Position numbers and translations under genes: made by a program
Source of the DNA: Gammaproteobacteria bacterium
GTDB taxonomy: Bacteria > Pseudomonadota > Gammaproteobacteria > Steroidobacterales > Steroidobacteraceae
Length of the DNA stretch: 41,359 nt
Reading direction: 5' to 3'
Assembly: GCA_027307325.1 (NCBI GenBank)
Contig: DAHUXE010000134.1
Location: forward strand, 1 to 41,359
Shown here: piece by piece, positions 1 through 7,101 of the stretch
How positions within the stretch are numbered: the stretch's first letter is position 1
Layout of the letters: every line of letters starts with the position of its first letter
The notes under the pieces: model-generated
The model's input: the letters and a program-made list of their open reading frames with translations, nothing else
Told to the model about the DNA's origin: nothing
The model's database searches: none

Positions 1-443
1 GGCAGCAGGGCCTCGATCTCCCCGCGCAGCCGGCGGGCGAGCGTCGGGCTCGCGCCCGCGGAGCTCACCGCGATGACGATCGGCGAGCGGTCGATGATTG
101 CCGGGAAGATGAAGCTCGAGAGCTCGGGCGAATCGACCACGTTGACCGGAATCTCGAGCGCGTGTGCGGCTGCCGCCGCCGTGGCATTCACCTCGGGGTC
201 GTCGCTCGCCGCCACGACCAGCGCGGCGCCGGCGAGCTGCCCGGGAGCGAAGGGCGCTGCGAGGTGCGCGAGCTCGGCGCGGGCCGCGCGCGCCGCGAGT
301 TCCGGCACGAGCTGCGGCGCGGCCACGGTGACGCGCGCGCCTGCCTTGAGAAGCCACTCGGCCTTGCGCGCGGCGACCGGGCCGCCGCCGACGACCAGCG
401 CGATGCGGGAGCGGAGCCGCAGGAAGATGGGGAGGTAGTCCAT
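1..443 (-). CDS. cysG: Siroheme synthase, N-terminal part (cut by left edge)
   Basis: Precorrin-2 dehydrogenase/sirohydrochlorin ferrochelatase domain, which makes the siroheme needed by the sulfite reductase encoded at 2752-4407. Translation from the ATG at 443 gives a Rossmann start with GGGPVAARKA at residues 19-28 for NAD binding, the catalytic-type Asp at residue 104 in VVDSPELSSFIFPA, and SSAGASPTLARRLR around 128-140. D104 and S128 match the numbering of Escherichia coli CysG. The reading frame runs off the window after about 147 residues, so it cannot be seen whether the C-terminal SAM-dependent uroporphyrinogen methyltransferase domain is fused. It lies 17 nt downstream of cysH on the same strand and is probably co-transcribed with it. 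Family identification is secure; the full-length architecture is unknown. Confidence 0.93.
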   Translation of the reverse strand, partial: MDYLPIFLRLRSRIALVVGGGPVAARKAEWLLKAGARVTVAAPQLVPELAARAARAELAHLAAPFAPGQLAGAALVVAASDDPEVNATAAAAAHALEIPVNVVDSPELSSFIFPAIIDRSPIVIAVSSAGASPTLARRLRGEIEALL

Positions 444-460
444 GGCGGGGGCTGCTGCGC

Positions 461-1177
461 TCAGGCGTTGACCGCCACGCGTGCACGCGGATGCAGGCCG
501 CATTCGCGCGACTCCGGCCGCTCCCACCACCAGCGGCCGGCGCGGCGACTCTCGCCGGGTTGGATTGCGCGCGTACAAGGGGAGCATCCGATGCTGGGAA
601 ACTGCCGATCGTGCAGCAAATTGTACGGCAGGCGGTGCGCGCGGATGTACTGCCATACCTCGGTCTCGCTCCAGTCGAGGAGCGGGCTGATCTTGTAGAG
701 GTCGTAGGCCGCGTCCCAGACGACACTCGCGCCGGCCGCACGGTCGGCCGACTGCTCGCGGCGCACTCCCGTCACCCAGGCGGGGTAGCCGGCAATCCCG
801 CGCCTGAAGGGCTCCACCTTGCGCACGCGGCAGCACAGCAGCCGCGCCTCGACGCTCGCGTAGAAGCCGTTCACGCCCTGGGCCGCGGCCAGCCGCTCGA
901 GCGCCTGGGCGTCGGGATACACCACCCGGAGCCGGCGCTGGTAGCGGCGCTGCAGCTGTTCCATGAGCTGATAGGTCTCTTCGTAGAGCCGCCCGGTGTC
1001 GATGGTGAACACGTCGATTCCGGGAAGGTGCGACCAGATGATGTCGGTCAGCACCACCGCCTCGGCGCCCAGGCTGTTGGAGTAGACCAGCCGGCCGTGG
1101 CGGCGCAGCTCCGTGTCCAGCAGGCGGCGCGCGGCGTCGGCCTTGCTCTCGGGAGCGGGTGAGGGCAGCTCTCCCAT
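461..1177 (-). CDS. cysH: Assimilatory APS (adenylylsulfate) reductase
   Basis: Reduces activated sulfate to sulfite in the cytoplasm. The 238-residue protein has the PP-loop region near VYSNSLGAEAVVLTDII (31-47). It has two cysteine pairs, C115-C116 (LLCCRVRKVEPF) and C198/C201 (GCSPC), which in this family bind a [4Fe-4S] cluster and mark APS-type rather than PAPS-type reductases. The C-terminal ECGLH motif carries the catalytic Cys at 226. Length is normal for the family. The ATG at 1177 is preceded by TATAGTCGG with a 6-nt gap, an arrangement shared with cysI. It is followed by cysG and lies divergent from the CysB-type regulator. Substrate assignment (APS over PAPS) rests on the cluster cysteines. 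Confidence 0.93.
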   Translation of the reverse strand: MGELPSPAPESKADAARRLLDTELRRHGRLVYSNSLGAEAVVLTDIIWSHLPGIDVFTIDTGRLYEETYQLMEQLQRRYQRRLRVVYPDAQALERLAAAQGVNGFYASVEARLLCCRVRKVEPFRRGIAGYPAWVTGVRREQSADRAAGASVVWDAAYDLYKISPLLDWSETEVWQYIRAHRLPYNLLHDRQFPSIGCSPCTRAIQPGESRRAGRWWWERPESRECGLHPRARVAVNA

Positions 1178-1183
1178 GGTGCC

Positions 1184-1192
1184 CCGACTATA
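1184..1192 (-). promoter_or_regulatory. TATAGTCGG motif 6 nt upstream of cysH
   Basis: On the minus strand the nonamer TATAGTCGG ends 6 nt before the cysH ATG. The same nonamer with the same 6-nt gap precedes cysI at 4414-4422. TATAGT resembles a sigma-70 -10 hexamer, which would put the transcript start at or within a few bases of the start codon and imply a leaderless or near-leaderless mRNA. No good -35 is seen, as expected for an activator-dependent (CysB) promoter. The promoter role is inferred. Confidence 0.4.
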
Positions 1193-1227
1193 GCCGCGCC
1201 GCCCCTCAGGGCTGAACGAAGCATTGC

Positions 1228-1255
1228 TTCTTAGGCACTGTGCGGCAGTTATACA
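1228..1255 (+). promoter_or_regulatory. Candidate promoter of cysB
   Basis: TTCTTA (1228-1233) and TATACA (1250-1255) are separated by 16 nt and lie 41 nt upstream of the regulator's ATG. The -10 is a good match to sigma-70 and the -35 is weak. The site lies in the divergent cysH/cysB intergenic region, where autoregulation would be expected. This is inference from sequence only. Confidence 0.3.
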
Positions 1256-1296
1256 GCGGTGACAGGCCTCGAGCGGGGCGGTAGCCTTGAGTTCGA

Positions 1297-2268
1297 ATGA
1301 AACTCCATCAACTGCGTTATCTGACGGCCGTCGCCCAGAGCGGTCTCAACATCACGGCGGCGGCCCACAAGCTCCACACCTCGCAGCCGGGCGTCAGCAA
1401 GCAGATCAAGCTGCTCGAGGATGAGCTCGGCTTCCAGATCTTCGTGCGCGAGGGGCGCAATCTCACCCGCATCACCCCGGCCGGTCAGCAGGTGATCGAG
1501 CGGGCGCTGCGCATACTCCAGGAGGCGCAGAGCATCCGCGACCTGTCGACGGAGCTGCGCGACGAGGGCAAGGGGAGCCTGTCGATCGGCACGACGCACA
1601 CCCAGGCCCGCTACGTCCTGCCGGACGTGATCCGCGAATTCCGCGCCCGCTACCCGCAGGTGCGTCTCAACCTCCACCAGGGCACCTCCGAGCAGATCGC
1701 CGAGATGGTCGCGAGCGACCGGATCGACTGTGCCATCGCCACCGGCTCGGAGGGACTGTTCGCGGACCTGACTCTGCTGCCCTGTTATCGGTGGTACCGC
1801 ACGGTGATCGTTCCGCGCGGGCACGCGCTGGCGAATGGCGGCAGGCTCACGCTGCGCGCGCTGTCGGCGTATCCGCTCATCACCTACACCTTCAGTTTCA
1901 CGGGGCCGTCCTCGCTCCACGAGGCATTCGCCAGGGTGGCGCTGATCCCCAACGTCGCCATCACCGCACGCGACGCCGACGTGATCCAGACCTACGTGCG
2001 GCTCGGGCTCGGCGTCGGCATCGTGGCGCACATGGCGATCGATCCGGAAGATCCGGATCTGGTGGCGGTGGATGCAAGCCACGTGTTTGCCGCCCACACC
2101 ACCTGGCTCGGGTTCCGGCGCGGAACGCTGCTGCGCAAGTACATGTATGACTTCGCCCAGCTGCTCGCGCCCCACCTGGACCGGCGGCTCGTCGACCGGG
2201 CACATCGCGCTGCCTCTGCCGCGGAGGTCGCGCAGCTCTTCAGCGACATTGCGCTGCCGGAGCGTTAG
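1297..2268 (+). CDS. cysB: LysR-family regulator of sulfur assimilation, CysB type
   Basis: Transcriptional activator of cysteine biosynthesis genes; in the family the inducer is N-acetylserine or O-acetylserine and sulfide-type signals oppose it. The 323-residue length matches CysB (about 324). The N-terminal winged HTH covers residues 1-60 (LNITAAAHKLHTSQPGVSKQ). The effector domain begins near residue 95 with SIGTTHTQARYVLP, the inducer-binding signature of CysB and Cbl. It sits between the two halves of the sulfur cluster, divergent from cysH and convergent with the DUF934 gene, whose end lies 20 nt away. CysB and its paralogue Cbl cannot be fully separated by eye, but the context favours CysB. 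Confidence 0.92.
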   Translation: MKLHQLRYLTAVAQSGLNITAAAHKLHTSQPGVSKQIKLLEDELGFQIFVREGRNLTRITPAGQQVIERALRILQEAQSIRDLSTELRDEGKGSLSIGTTHTQARYVLPDVIREFRARYPQVRLNLHQGTSEQIAEMVASDRIDCAIATGSEGLFADLTLLPCYRWYRTVIVPRGHALANGGRLTLRALSAYPLITYTFSFTGPSSLHEAFARVALIPNVAITARDADVIQTYVRLGLGVGIVAHMAIDPEDPDLVAVDASHVFAAHTTWLGFRRGTLLRKYMYDFAQLLAPHLDRRLVDRAHRAASAAEVAQLFSDIALPER

Positions 2269-2288
2269 GCACACGGATGTGCTTGTGG

Positions 2289-2777
2289 CTACAGAGTGAA
2301 GCGCTGGCGCTCGAGCGGGATGCCTGCGGCACCCGGCTGATAGGCGACCGTGTAGCGCGTCAGGGCGCGGCGCGCGGCCTCGAGGTCCTCCCCGGCGCCG
2401 AGCTCGATGGCGTCGAAGCCGCAGCGCGCCAGCAGGAACACCTGATCGCGTTTGACTCCCGCCCCGACGGCGCGCAGCTCGCCCCGGAAGCCGAGACGGC
2501 TGCGCAGCAGCCGCCCCTGTGAGTAGCCGCGGCCGTCACCGGCGTTGGGGAACTCCACTGCCACCAGCGCCAGGTGCGGCAGCTGCGCGGCCAGATCCTC
2601 GGGCGCATCCCCCGGGGCGATGCGCACGCCTAGCCGCCCGCACCACGCCGCCCACCGAGCCCCATCCGCGCGCAGCCGCTCGAGCGGAACGATGAGCGCG
2701 GCGGCGCCCTCGGGGTCCTCGCCGAGATGAACCCAGTCGTCCGCGACGATCTCACGCCGCCTGAGGATGTAGCGCAT
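2289..2777 (-). CDS. DUF934 protein associated with sulfite reductase
   Basis: A 162-residue protein of the DUF934 family, which is commonly encoded directly after cysI and is often described as an oxidoreductase-like accessory of sulfite reduction; its biochemical activity is not established. The family signature is clear: FPNAGDGRGYSQGRLLR, then GFRGELRA, then DQVFLLARCGFDAIEL. It has a single conserved-type Cys in the RCGFDA motif. Its start overlaps the end of cysI by 26 nt, indicating translational coupling in one operon. It ends 20 nt from the convergent cysB. A partner role in electron transfer to, or assembly of, CysI is inference. Confidence 0.88.
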   Translation of the reverse strand: MRYILRRREIVADDWVHLGEDPEGAAALIVPLERLRADGARWAAWCGRLGVRIAPGDAPEDLAAQLPHLALVAVEFPNAGDGRGYSQGRLLRSRLGFRGELRAVGAGVKRDQVFLLARCGFDAIELGAGEDLEAARRALTRYTVAYQPGAAGIPLERQRFTL

Positions 2778-4407
2778 AGGCGCCCGCGCGGAACGGCTCG
2801 AGCCCCACCCGCCGCAGCGTATCGATGAACGGCTCGTCTTCCGTGCGCAAGGCGCGGTACACCTCGACGATACGGCCGATGGTCGGCGCGACCTCGTGCT
2901 TCGGCACCGAGGGGCCGATCACCTCGCCGAGCGCGGTGAAGCCGTTGGCCGAGCCGCCGAGGCTCACCTGGTACCACTCCTCGCCGTGCTTATCGACCCC
3001 GAGGATGCCGATGTGCCCGACGTGGTGATGGCCGCAGGCATTCATGCAGCCCGACATCTTGATCTCGATATTGCCGAGATCGTAGAGGTAGTCGAGAGCG
3101 TCGAATTGCCGCTGGATGGCGTGTGCCACGCCGAGCGTGCCGGCGTTGGCGAGCGAGCAGAAATCGAGTCCCGGGCAGGCGATGAGATCGGTGAGCGTGC
3201 CGATGTTCGGCATCGCGAGGCCCTGATCCTCGAGCTCGCGCCACACGGCGTAGAGCTCATCCTGCCGCACGTCGGCGAGCAGGAGATTCTGGGTGTGGGT
3301 GGTGCGAACCAGGCCGAAGCTGCAGCGCTCGGCGAGGTCCGCCACCGCCTCCATCTGCGCCGCGGTCGCGTCTCCCGGATTTGCGCCGTGCGCCTTGAGC
3401 GAGACGAACACTGCCCGGTAGCCCGGCACGCGGTGCGCGCGCGTGTTGTAGCGGAACCAGGCGGCAAAGCGCGGCTCGCGGCCGCGAGCGACGTCCCGGT
3501 CGGCGAGCGCCTCGTAGCGCGGCGGGCGGAAGAAGGTGCGCATGCGCTCGACTTCGGCGGCCGTCACGACCGGCGCGTCCGCGCGGCAGGCCTGCCATTC
3601 GGCCTCGACCTCGTCGCGGAAGGCCGCGGCACCCAGCGACTTGACCAGTACCTTGATGCGGGCCTTATGGATGTTGTCGCGGCGTCCATGGCGGTTGTAC
3701 ACGCGCAGGATCGCCTCGAGGTAGCCGAGCAGGTCCCCGAGCGGCAGGAAGTCGCGGATCGGTACGCCGATCGCCGGGGCGCGGCCGAGCCCGCCGCCGA
3801 CCAGTACCGCGAAGCCGGGCGCGCCGTGCGCGTCGCGCTCGAGACGCAGTCCGATGTCGTGCACCTCGGAGGCGGCGCGGTCCTCCGCCGACCCGGTGAT
3901 CGCGATCTTGAACTTGCGCGGCAGGTAGGTGAATTCCGGGTGCAGCGTCGCCCACTGCCGCACGATCTCGCAGTAGGGGCGGGGGTCGTCGATCTCGTCG
4001 CGGGCGATGCCGGCCATGTGATCGGCCGTGACGTTGCGCACGCAGTTGCCGCTGGTCTGGATCGCATGCATCTGCACGGTGGCGAGCTCGGCCAGGATGT
4101 CCGGCACGTCGGCGAGCGCGGGCCAGTTGAGCTGCAGGTTCTGCCGGGTGGTGAAGTGTCCGTAGCCGCGGTCGTAGCGGCGCGCGAGCCCGGCGAGCTT
4201 GCGCAGCTGCGCCGAGCGCAGCAGCCCGTAGGGGATGGCGATGCGCAGCATCGGGGCGTGCCGCTGGATGTAGAGGCCATTGTGCAGGCGCAGCGGGCGG
4301 AACTCGTCCTCGGAGAGCTCGCCCGCGAGATGCCGGCGCGTCTGGTCGCGGAACTCAGCGACACGCTCCTCGACGAAGGCCTGGTCGAGCTCGTCGTAGC
4401 GGTACAT
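2752..4407 (-). CDS. cysI: Sulfite (or nitrite) reductase hemoprotein, siroheme/[4Fe-4S]
   Basis: Six-electron reduction of sulfite to sulfide, using siroheme coupled to a [4Fe-4S] cluster. The 551 residues show the two-repeat NIR/SIR layout: an N-terminal ferredoxin-like half-domain containing GHFTTRQNLQLNW (83-95), and the C-terminal cluster ligands C411-x5-C417 (ACPGLDFCSLA) and C454-x3-C458 (MSGCMNACGH). It overlaps the DUF934 gene downstream, and cysG, cysH and cysB are close, so sulfite is the likely substrate, although the family also contains nitrite reductases. No flavoprotein cysJ is present in the window, so the electron donor may be ferredoxin or another reductase. The ATG at 4407 follows the TATAGTCGG-N6 motif. 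The integrated element begins only 68 bp upstream. Confidence 0.93.
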   Translation of the reverse strand: MYRYDELDQAFVEERVAEFRDQTRRHLAGELSEDEFRPLRLHNGLYIQRHAPMLRIAIPYGLLRSAQLRKLAGLARRYDRGYGHFTTRQNLQLNWPALADVPDILAELATVQMHAIQTSGNCVRNVTADHMAGIARDEIDDPRPYCEIVRQWATLHPEFTYLPRKFKIAITGSAEDRAASEVHDIGLRLERDAHGAPGFAVLVGGGLGRAPAIGVPIRDFLPLGDLLGYLEAILRVYNRHGRRDNIHKARIKVLVKSLGAAAFRDEVEAEWQACRADAPVVTAAEVERMRTFFRPPRYEALADRDVARGREPRFAAWFRYNTRAHRVPGYRAVFVSLKAHGANPGDATAAQMEAVADLAERCSFGLVRTTHTQNLLLADVRQDELYAVWRELEDQGLAMPNIGTLTDLIACPGLDFCSLANAGTLGVAHAIQRQFDALDYLYDLGNIEIKMSGCMNACGHHHVGHIGILGVDKHGEEWYQVSLGGSANGFTALGEVIGPSVPKHEVAPTIGRIVEVYRALRTEDEPFIDTLRRVGLEPFRAGAYALHPQAA

Positions 4408-4413
4408 GGCCTT

Positions 4414-4422
4414 CCGACTATA
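4414..4422 (-). promoter_or_regulatory. TATAGTCGG motif 6 nt upstream of cysI
   Basis: Same nonamer and same 6-nt distance to the ATG as at cysH (1184-1192). It is probably the -10 region of a regulated, short-leader promoter. Any CysB operator further upstream would lie within the 50 bp left before the att core at 4475, or would have been separated by the integration. Confidence 0.4.
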
Positions 4423-4474
4423 TTCGTGGCGCCGGCGGCCGCTAAATACCCTGTGGTTGGGTGCGCCTCTTTCT

Positions 4475-4491
4475 GGGGTTATGAGCGTGTG
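4475..4491 (+). repeat. Left att core direct repeat
   Basis: The 17-bp GGGGTTATGAGCGTGTG is identical to 15503-15519. The flanking bases differ on both sides, so this is the full extent of the identity. It lies 68 bp upstream of the cysI start and 56 bp from the integrase stop, as expected for an attL next to int. Confidence 0.75.
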
Positions 4492-4547
4492 TGCAGGTTA
4501 CTTCGCCCCATGCAGGCACAAAGAATCATCGGGTTGCGGGCGGCACC

Positions 4548-5696
4548 TCAACCCTTCCCCGACTCGTTTGTCGTTTGTTTGTCGTTCCGGTAAGGGTTTG
4601 TGGCGTTCTCGATAGCCGCCGCCGCTGATGCGAGCGCTTCCGCAGTGGTACCGCCATAGAGCGCGAGCGTCGTAGCGTAGTCCGTGTGCCCGAGCACCCG
4701 GTGCACTACGCCCGGTGCCACCCCCGCCGAGACGAGCGCGGTCGCCGCCGTGTGCCGCAGGCAGTGAAACGGTCGCGGCGACAGGCCCGCACGCTTCAAC
4801 GCTCGGTGCCAACTCGTCGTGAAGTTCGCGGGGTCCATCGGGCGGCGACCCGATGCGGTCGCGAGCACGAAGTCCTCCGCGCGCTTGCGGGCGGCAGGCA
4901 GGCTGAGCTTGTACTGCGCGAGCGCAGCGGCGAGGGAGCTTGGAATCGCGACCGTGCGGCGACCCGCTTCAGTCTTAAGTTCCGACGTGCACTTGTCGCG
5001 ATCAGCCCACTGCTCGCGGACGTGGATCTGGCGCTGCTCAAGATCGACCGCGCCCCATTTCAGCCCCAAGATCTCGCCGCGCCTCATGCCTGTCAGTCCC
5101 GCGATCATCACCGCGACCCGCATGCGCCCCGTACAGGCTGCGAATACCTGCGGCAGCTCGTGGGGCGCGAAGGCGAGGGCACGGCGGGTGCCGATGCTCG
5201 GCTGGCGCACGGCGGCAACCGGGTTGAACGCAGCCAAGTGATCGCGCTGCGCGAAGCCATAGAGCAGCGTCAGCACCGCGAGGACTTTCTGCACCGTCGC
5301 AGCACCGTCGCCCTGCGCGAGCAGCTGATCGCGCCATTGCTCGATATGGCTCGCTTGAATCGTGACGAGCCGCGTTGTGCCCCAGCGCTTGAGGATCCTC
5401 TTCAGCGCCGATTCGTAACTGATCCTTGTCGCCGTGCGAATCTTCGCCGTGCGACGCGGCGAGTAGTCCGCCGACCGCCAAGCCTCCGCCAGCTCGCCCA
5501 GCGTAATCGTTCGCGAGTTCGCGTTGTAACGACCCTCGTGAACCTGCTGAAGGAGCTTCGGGGCCTCGTCCGCAGCCTCGCGCCGTGACTTGAAGTAGCG
5601 GACGCGCTGCTTGCCTGTACCCGGATCGCGGAACGCGATAGTGAAGTAGGTGTAGCGCTTGCCGCGCGAGGTGCGAAGGGTCTTGCGGATGTTCAT
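4548..5696 (-). CDS. int: Tyrosine recombinase (integrase)
   Basis: Site-specific recombinase that integrates and excises the element. The 382 residues comprise an arm-binding N-terminal part (residues 1-60, basic with aromatic KRYTYFTIAFRD), a SAM-like core-binding domain (about 65-165), and a catalytic domain with Arg205 (TGMRRGE), the H311-x-x-R314 box (HCLRHTAAT), H337 (GHTDYATT) and the nucleophile Tyr347. All catalytic residues are present, so it looks functional. Its ATG overlaps the stop of the small RHH gene (ATGA), indicating coupled translation. The last codons contain a 20-bp repeat also found near the right end, a likely arm-type binding site. Confidence 0.95.
   Translation of the reverse strand: MNIRKTLRTSRGKRYTYFTIAFRDPGTGKQRVRYFKSRREAADEAPKLLQQVHEGRYNANSRTITLGELAEAWRSADYSPRRTAKIRTATRISYESALKRILKRWGTTRLVTIQASHIEQWRDQLLAQGDGAATVQKVLAVLTLLYGFAQRDHLAAFNPVAAVRQPSIGTRRALAFAPHELPQVFAACTGRMRVAVMIAGLTGMRRGEILGLKWGAVDLEQRQIHVREQWADRDKCTSELKTEAGRRTVAIPSSLAAALAQYKLSLPAARKRAEDFVLATASGRRPMDPANFTTSWHRALKRAGLSPRPFHCLRHTAATALVSAGVAPGVVHRVLGHTDYATTLALYGGTTAEALASAAAAIENATNPYRNDKQTTNESGKG
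4565..4584 (+). repeat. Left putative arm-type integrase site
   Basis: CGTTTGTCGTTTGTTTGTCG matches 15375-15394 at 19 of 20 positions in the same orientation. Both lie inside the element, 73 bp from the left core and 108 bp from the right core. The position matches arm sites of lambda-type integrases. It overlaps the 3' end of the integrase gene. Integrase binding is inferred. Confidence 0.65.
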
Positions 5697-5860
5697 TTGG
5701 TTCTCCTGCCTTGCCGCGCGAGGTACTCATCGACTGCGCGACGGATGAGCGCTGACACGGGGGCATCGGTCGCAGCGCTGATGGTCTTCAGCTGCTCGAT
5801 CTGGGTCTTCTTCAGGTAAGTCAGCACGGGGGACAGCGCGGACGATTTGCCTAGCGGCAT
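5693..5860 (-). CDS. Small ribbon-helix-helix-type protein coupled to integrase
   Basis: A 55-residue protein with the look of a CopG/MetJ-Arc ribbon-helix-helix regulator: a short beta strand (SPVLTYLKKTQIEQLK, residues 10-25), a helix, a turn, then PVSALIRRAVDEYLAR (34-49) as the second helix. RHH proteins dimerise and bind palindromic operators. A good Shine-Dalgarno GGAG lies 8 nt before the ATG at 5860. Its stop overlaps the integrase ATG. A GTGATA-N6-TATCAC palindrome lies 24 bp upstream, a natural autoregulation target. The likely role is repressor of the integrase operon or a recombination directionality factor; both are inferred from position. Confidence 0.72.
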   Translation of the reverse strand: MPLGKSSALSPVLTYLKKTQIEQLKTISAATDAPVSALIRRAVDEYLARQGRRTK

Positions 5861-5884
5861 AGCTTCAGCTCCGAGTGTGTATGG

Positions 5885-5902
5885 GTGATAGTACTATATC
5901 AC
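5885..5902 (-). promoter_or_regulatory. Palindromic operator/promoter upstream of RHH-integrase
   Basis: GTGATA-GTACTA-TATCAC has perfect 6-bp arms around a 6-bp centre. On the minus strand the centre contains TATAGT (5898-5893), a strong -10 hexamer; no convincing -35 was found. A protein bound here would block the promoter. The rest of the 5861-6119 gap shows no convincing gene; it holds an imperfect hairpin (about 5918-5963, CTCACCCCGG paired with CCGGGGCGGTGAG) that could end the upstream operon, but there is no T-run. Confidence 0.45.
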
Positions 5903-6119
5903 ACCTCGGCACTTGCTCTCTCACCCCGGGGCGGATTTGGCCCAAGCTCCGGGGCGGTGAGCACGCAATGGCAGCCGGAGTCCGGCACCAGCGCACCCAC
6001 CGCCCCCTTGCCTCGCACGGGGTCTCCAACGCACGCCGCCGACAGGAGATCGACCCACCGGCATGCGTCACCGCGCGGCTCACCACACGCCGGGGGTTCT
6101 CGAACCGGCGTGCCGTGAT

Positions 6120-6356
6120 TCATGACCCCTCAGCCGCCGCCTCGATCATGTCCTCAAGCCGCCGCCGCAGCTGATCGAGGATGACGCGCGAGCCGTCATC
6201 GGCAGTGATCGAGATGTCGTACCAGCCATTGCGGCAGGCGGCCTCGACAGGGCGCAGCAGCGCTTCGAGCCCGGCGACCGTGTGGTGCCCCTCGGCAAGA
6301 CTCCGCGCGGTCAGACGCGCGAGGCGCTGAGCATCGACTGCCGTCAAGCTGCTCAT
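6120..6356 (-). CDS. Small element protein of unknown function (78 aa)
   Basis: Not recognised. A 78-residue, largely helical acidic protein (LTAVDAQRLARLTARSLAEG at the N-terminus; LDQLRRRLEDMIEAAAEGS at the C-terminus), with a central NGWYDISITADDGSRVIL that looks like two short strands. Its ATG overlaps the stop of the preceding gene (ATGA), so it is the last member of a four-gene overlapping chain downstream of the terminase. No cysteine pair, signal peptide or membrane segment is seen beyond one Cys in AACRNGW. Confidence 0.6.
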   Translation of the reverse strand: MSSLTAVDAQRLARLTARSLAEGHHTVAGLEALLRPVEAACRNGWYDISITADDGSRVILDQLRRRLEDMIEAAAEGS

Positions 6357-6748
6357 GTTTTCGTCTCCTCTGAACCGTACTGCTTCTCGATGCGCGCCTG
6401 CTCGGACGGCAGCGCTTCAAGTACCGCGCGCACCGCGGAGGCGAGGGCATCTGGCGAGCTTCCCTCACCGAGCACGAGCCGTAGTGCGTCGCACAGATCG
6501 AGCGGTCGCAGTGTCGTCGCCTGTGCCGCGAGCGCGAGGACGAGCATCTGTAGGAACGGCTCGCGCGCGATCTTGAGCATCCCGGCGTAGCGGTCACGCG
6601 CTTCCACGAGCTGCAACAGCACCACGCGCTCGCGCTCGTCGGGGGAGGAGTCGAGATGGTTGCGCCGCATCTGAGCTACGAGCGCGTCGATGCCCCGGGT
6701 CAGACTCTTCAGGTCACGGTGGTCGCCGAGGTCGGTTACGTCGCTCAC
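6353..6748 (-). CDS. Element protein of unknown function (131 aa)
   Basis: Not recognised. The GTG at 6748 overlaps the stop of the previous gene (GTGA), giving 131 residues starting VSDVTDLGDHRDLKSLTRG. The open frame extends further upstream, but that part reads through the neighbour's codons out of frame and has a shadow-like composition. Mostly helical, with a central leucine-rich stretch (FLQMLVLALAAQATTL) that is amphipathic rather than clearly transmembrane, followed by an acidic/charged C-terminus. The tight coupling implies co-expression with the terminase genes upstream. Confidence 0.6.
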   Translation of the reverse strand: MSDVTDLGDHRDLKSLTRGIDALVAQMRRNHLDSSPDERERVVLLQLVEARDRYAGMLKIAREPFLQMLVLALAAQATTLRPLDLCDALRLVLGEGSSPDALASAVRAVLEALPSEQARIEKQYGSEETKT

Positions 6749-7101
6749 TTGAAGAACTCCCGGTAAGGGCGCGCTTGCTCGATCACAGTCTCCGCCTGCG
6801 CGAGAGCCGCCTCGACCGTGTATTCCTCGCCTGCGAAGCTGAAAGGCTCGTCGCCGTGTCGTTGCACCGCCGCACGCAACTCCGTCAAGGCATGGTCGAG
6901 CGCGGCGAAGTCGAGCTTTGTCTCGCGTCGCGGGCGCTCCAGCAGCGCGTCCGCCCACGTGAGGTGCCGTAGTTCGAGGTGGCGGATGGTCTCGGCGATC
7001 CCGTGCGCGACGGTGAGCGCATCGAAGGCGACCGCTCGGGCGCTACGCGCGCCCGAAACGGTGTCACGCACGGCCTTCAACGCACCACTAACCGCGCTCA
7101 C
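6745..7101 (-). CDS. Element protein of unknown function (118 aa)
   Basis: Not recognised. The start is placed at the GTG at 7101 because it overlaps the stop of the preceding gene (GTGA). The protein is helical, with basic and acidic patches: VSAVSGALKAVRDTVSGARS at the N-terminus, RHLELRHLTWADALLERPRR in the middle, and AALAQAETVIEQARPYREFFK at the end. It could form a coiled coil. It belongs to the four-gene chain between terminase and integrase, a position where phages normally carry portal and head genes; nothing in the sequence suggests a structural role. Confidence 0.58.
   Translation of the reverse strand: MSAVSGALKAVRDTVSGARSARAVAFDALTVAHGIAETIRHLELRHLTWADALLERPRRETKLDFAALDHALTELRAAVQRHGDEPFSFAGEEYTVEAALAQAETVIEQARPYREFFK

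Noticed and set aside
4475-4580. tRNA or tmRNA as the attachment site
   Set aside because: No cloverleaf or tRNA 3' end could be built around either core copy; the site is intergenic.
2896-4593. 565-codon open frame antisense to cysI
   Set aside because: Shadow of cysI; no recognisable domain, and it crosses the att boundary.
5875-6174. Open frames on both strands between the RHH gene and the small-gene chain
   Set aside because: No RBS, basic shadow-like composition, and they cross the palindromic operator or neighbouring genes.
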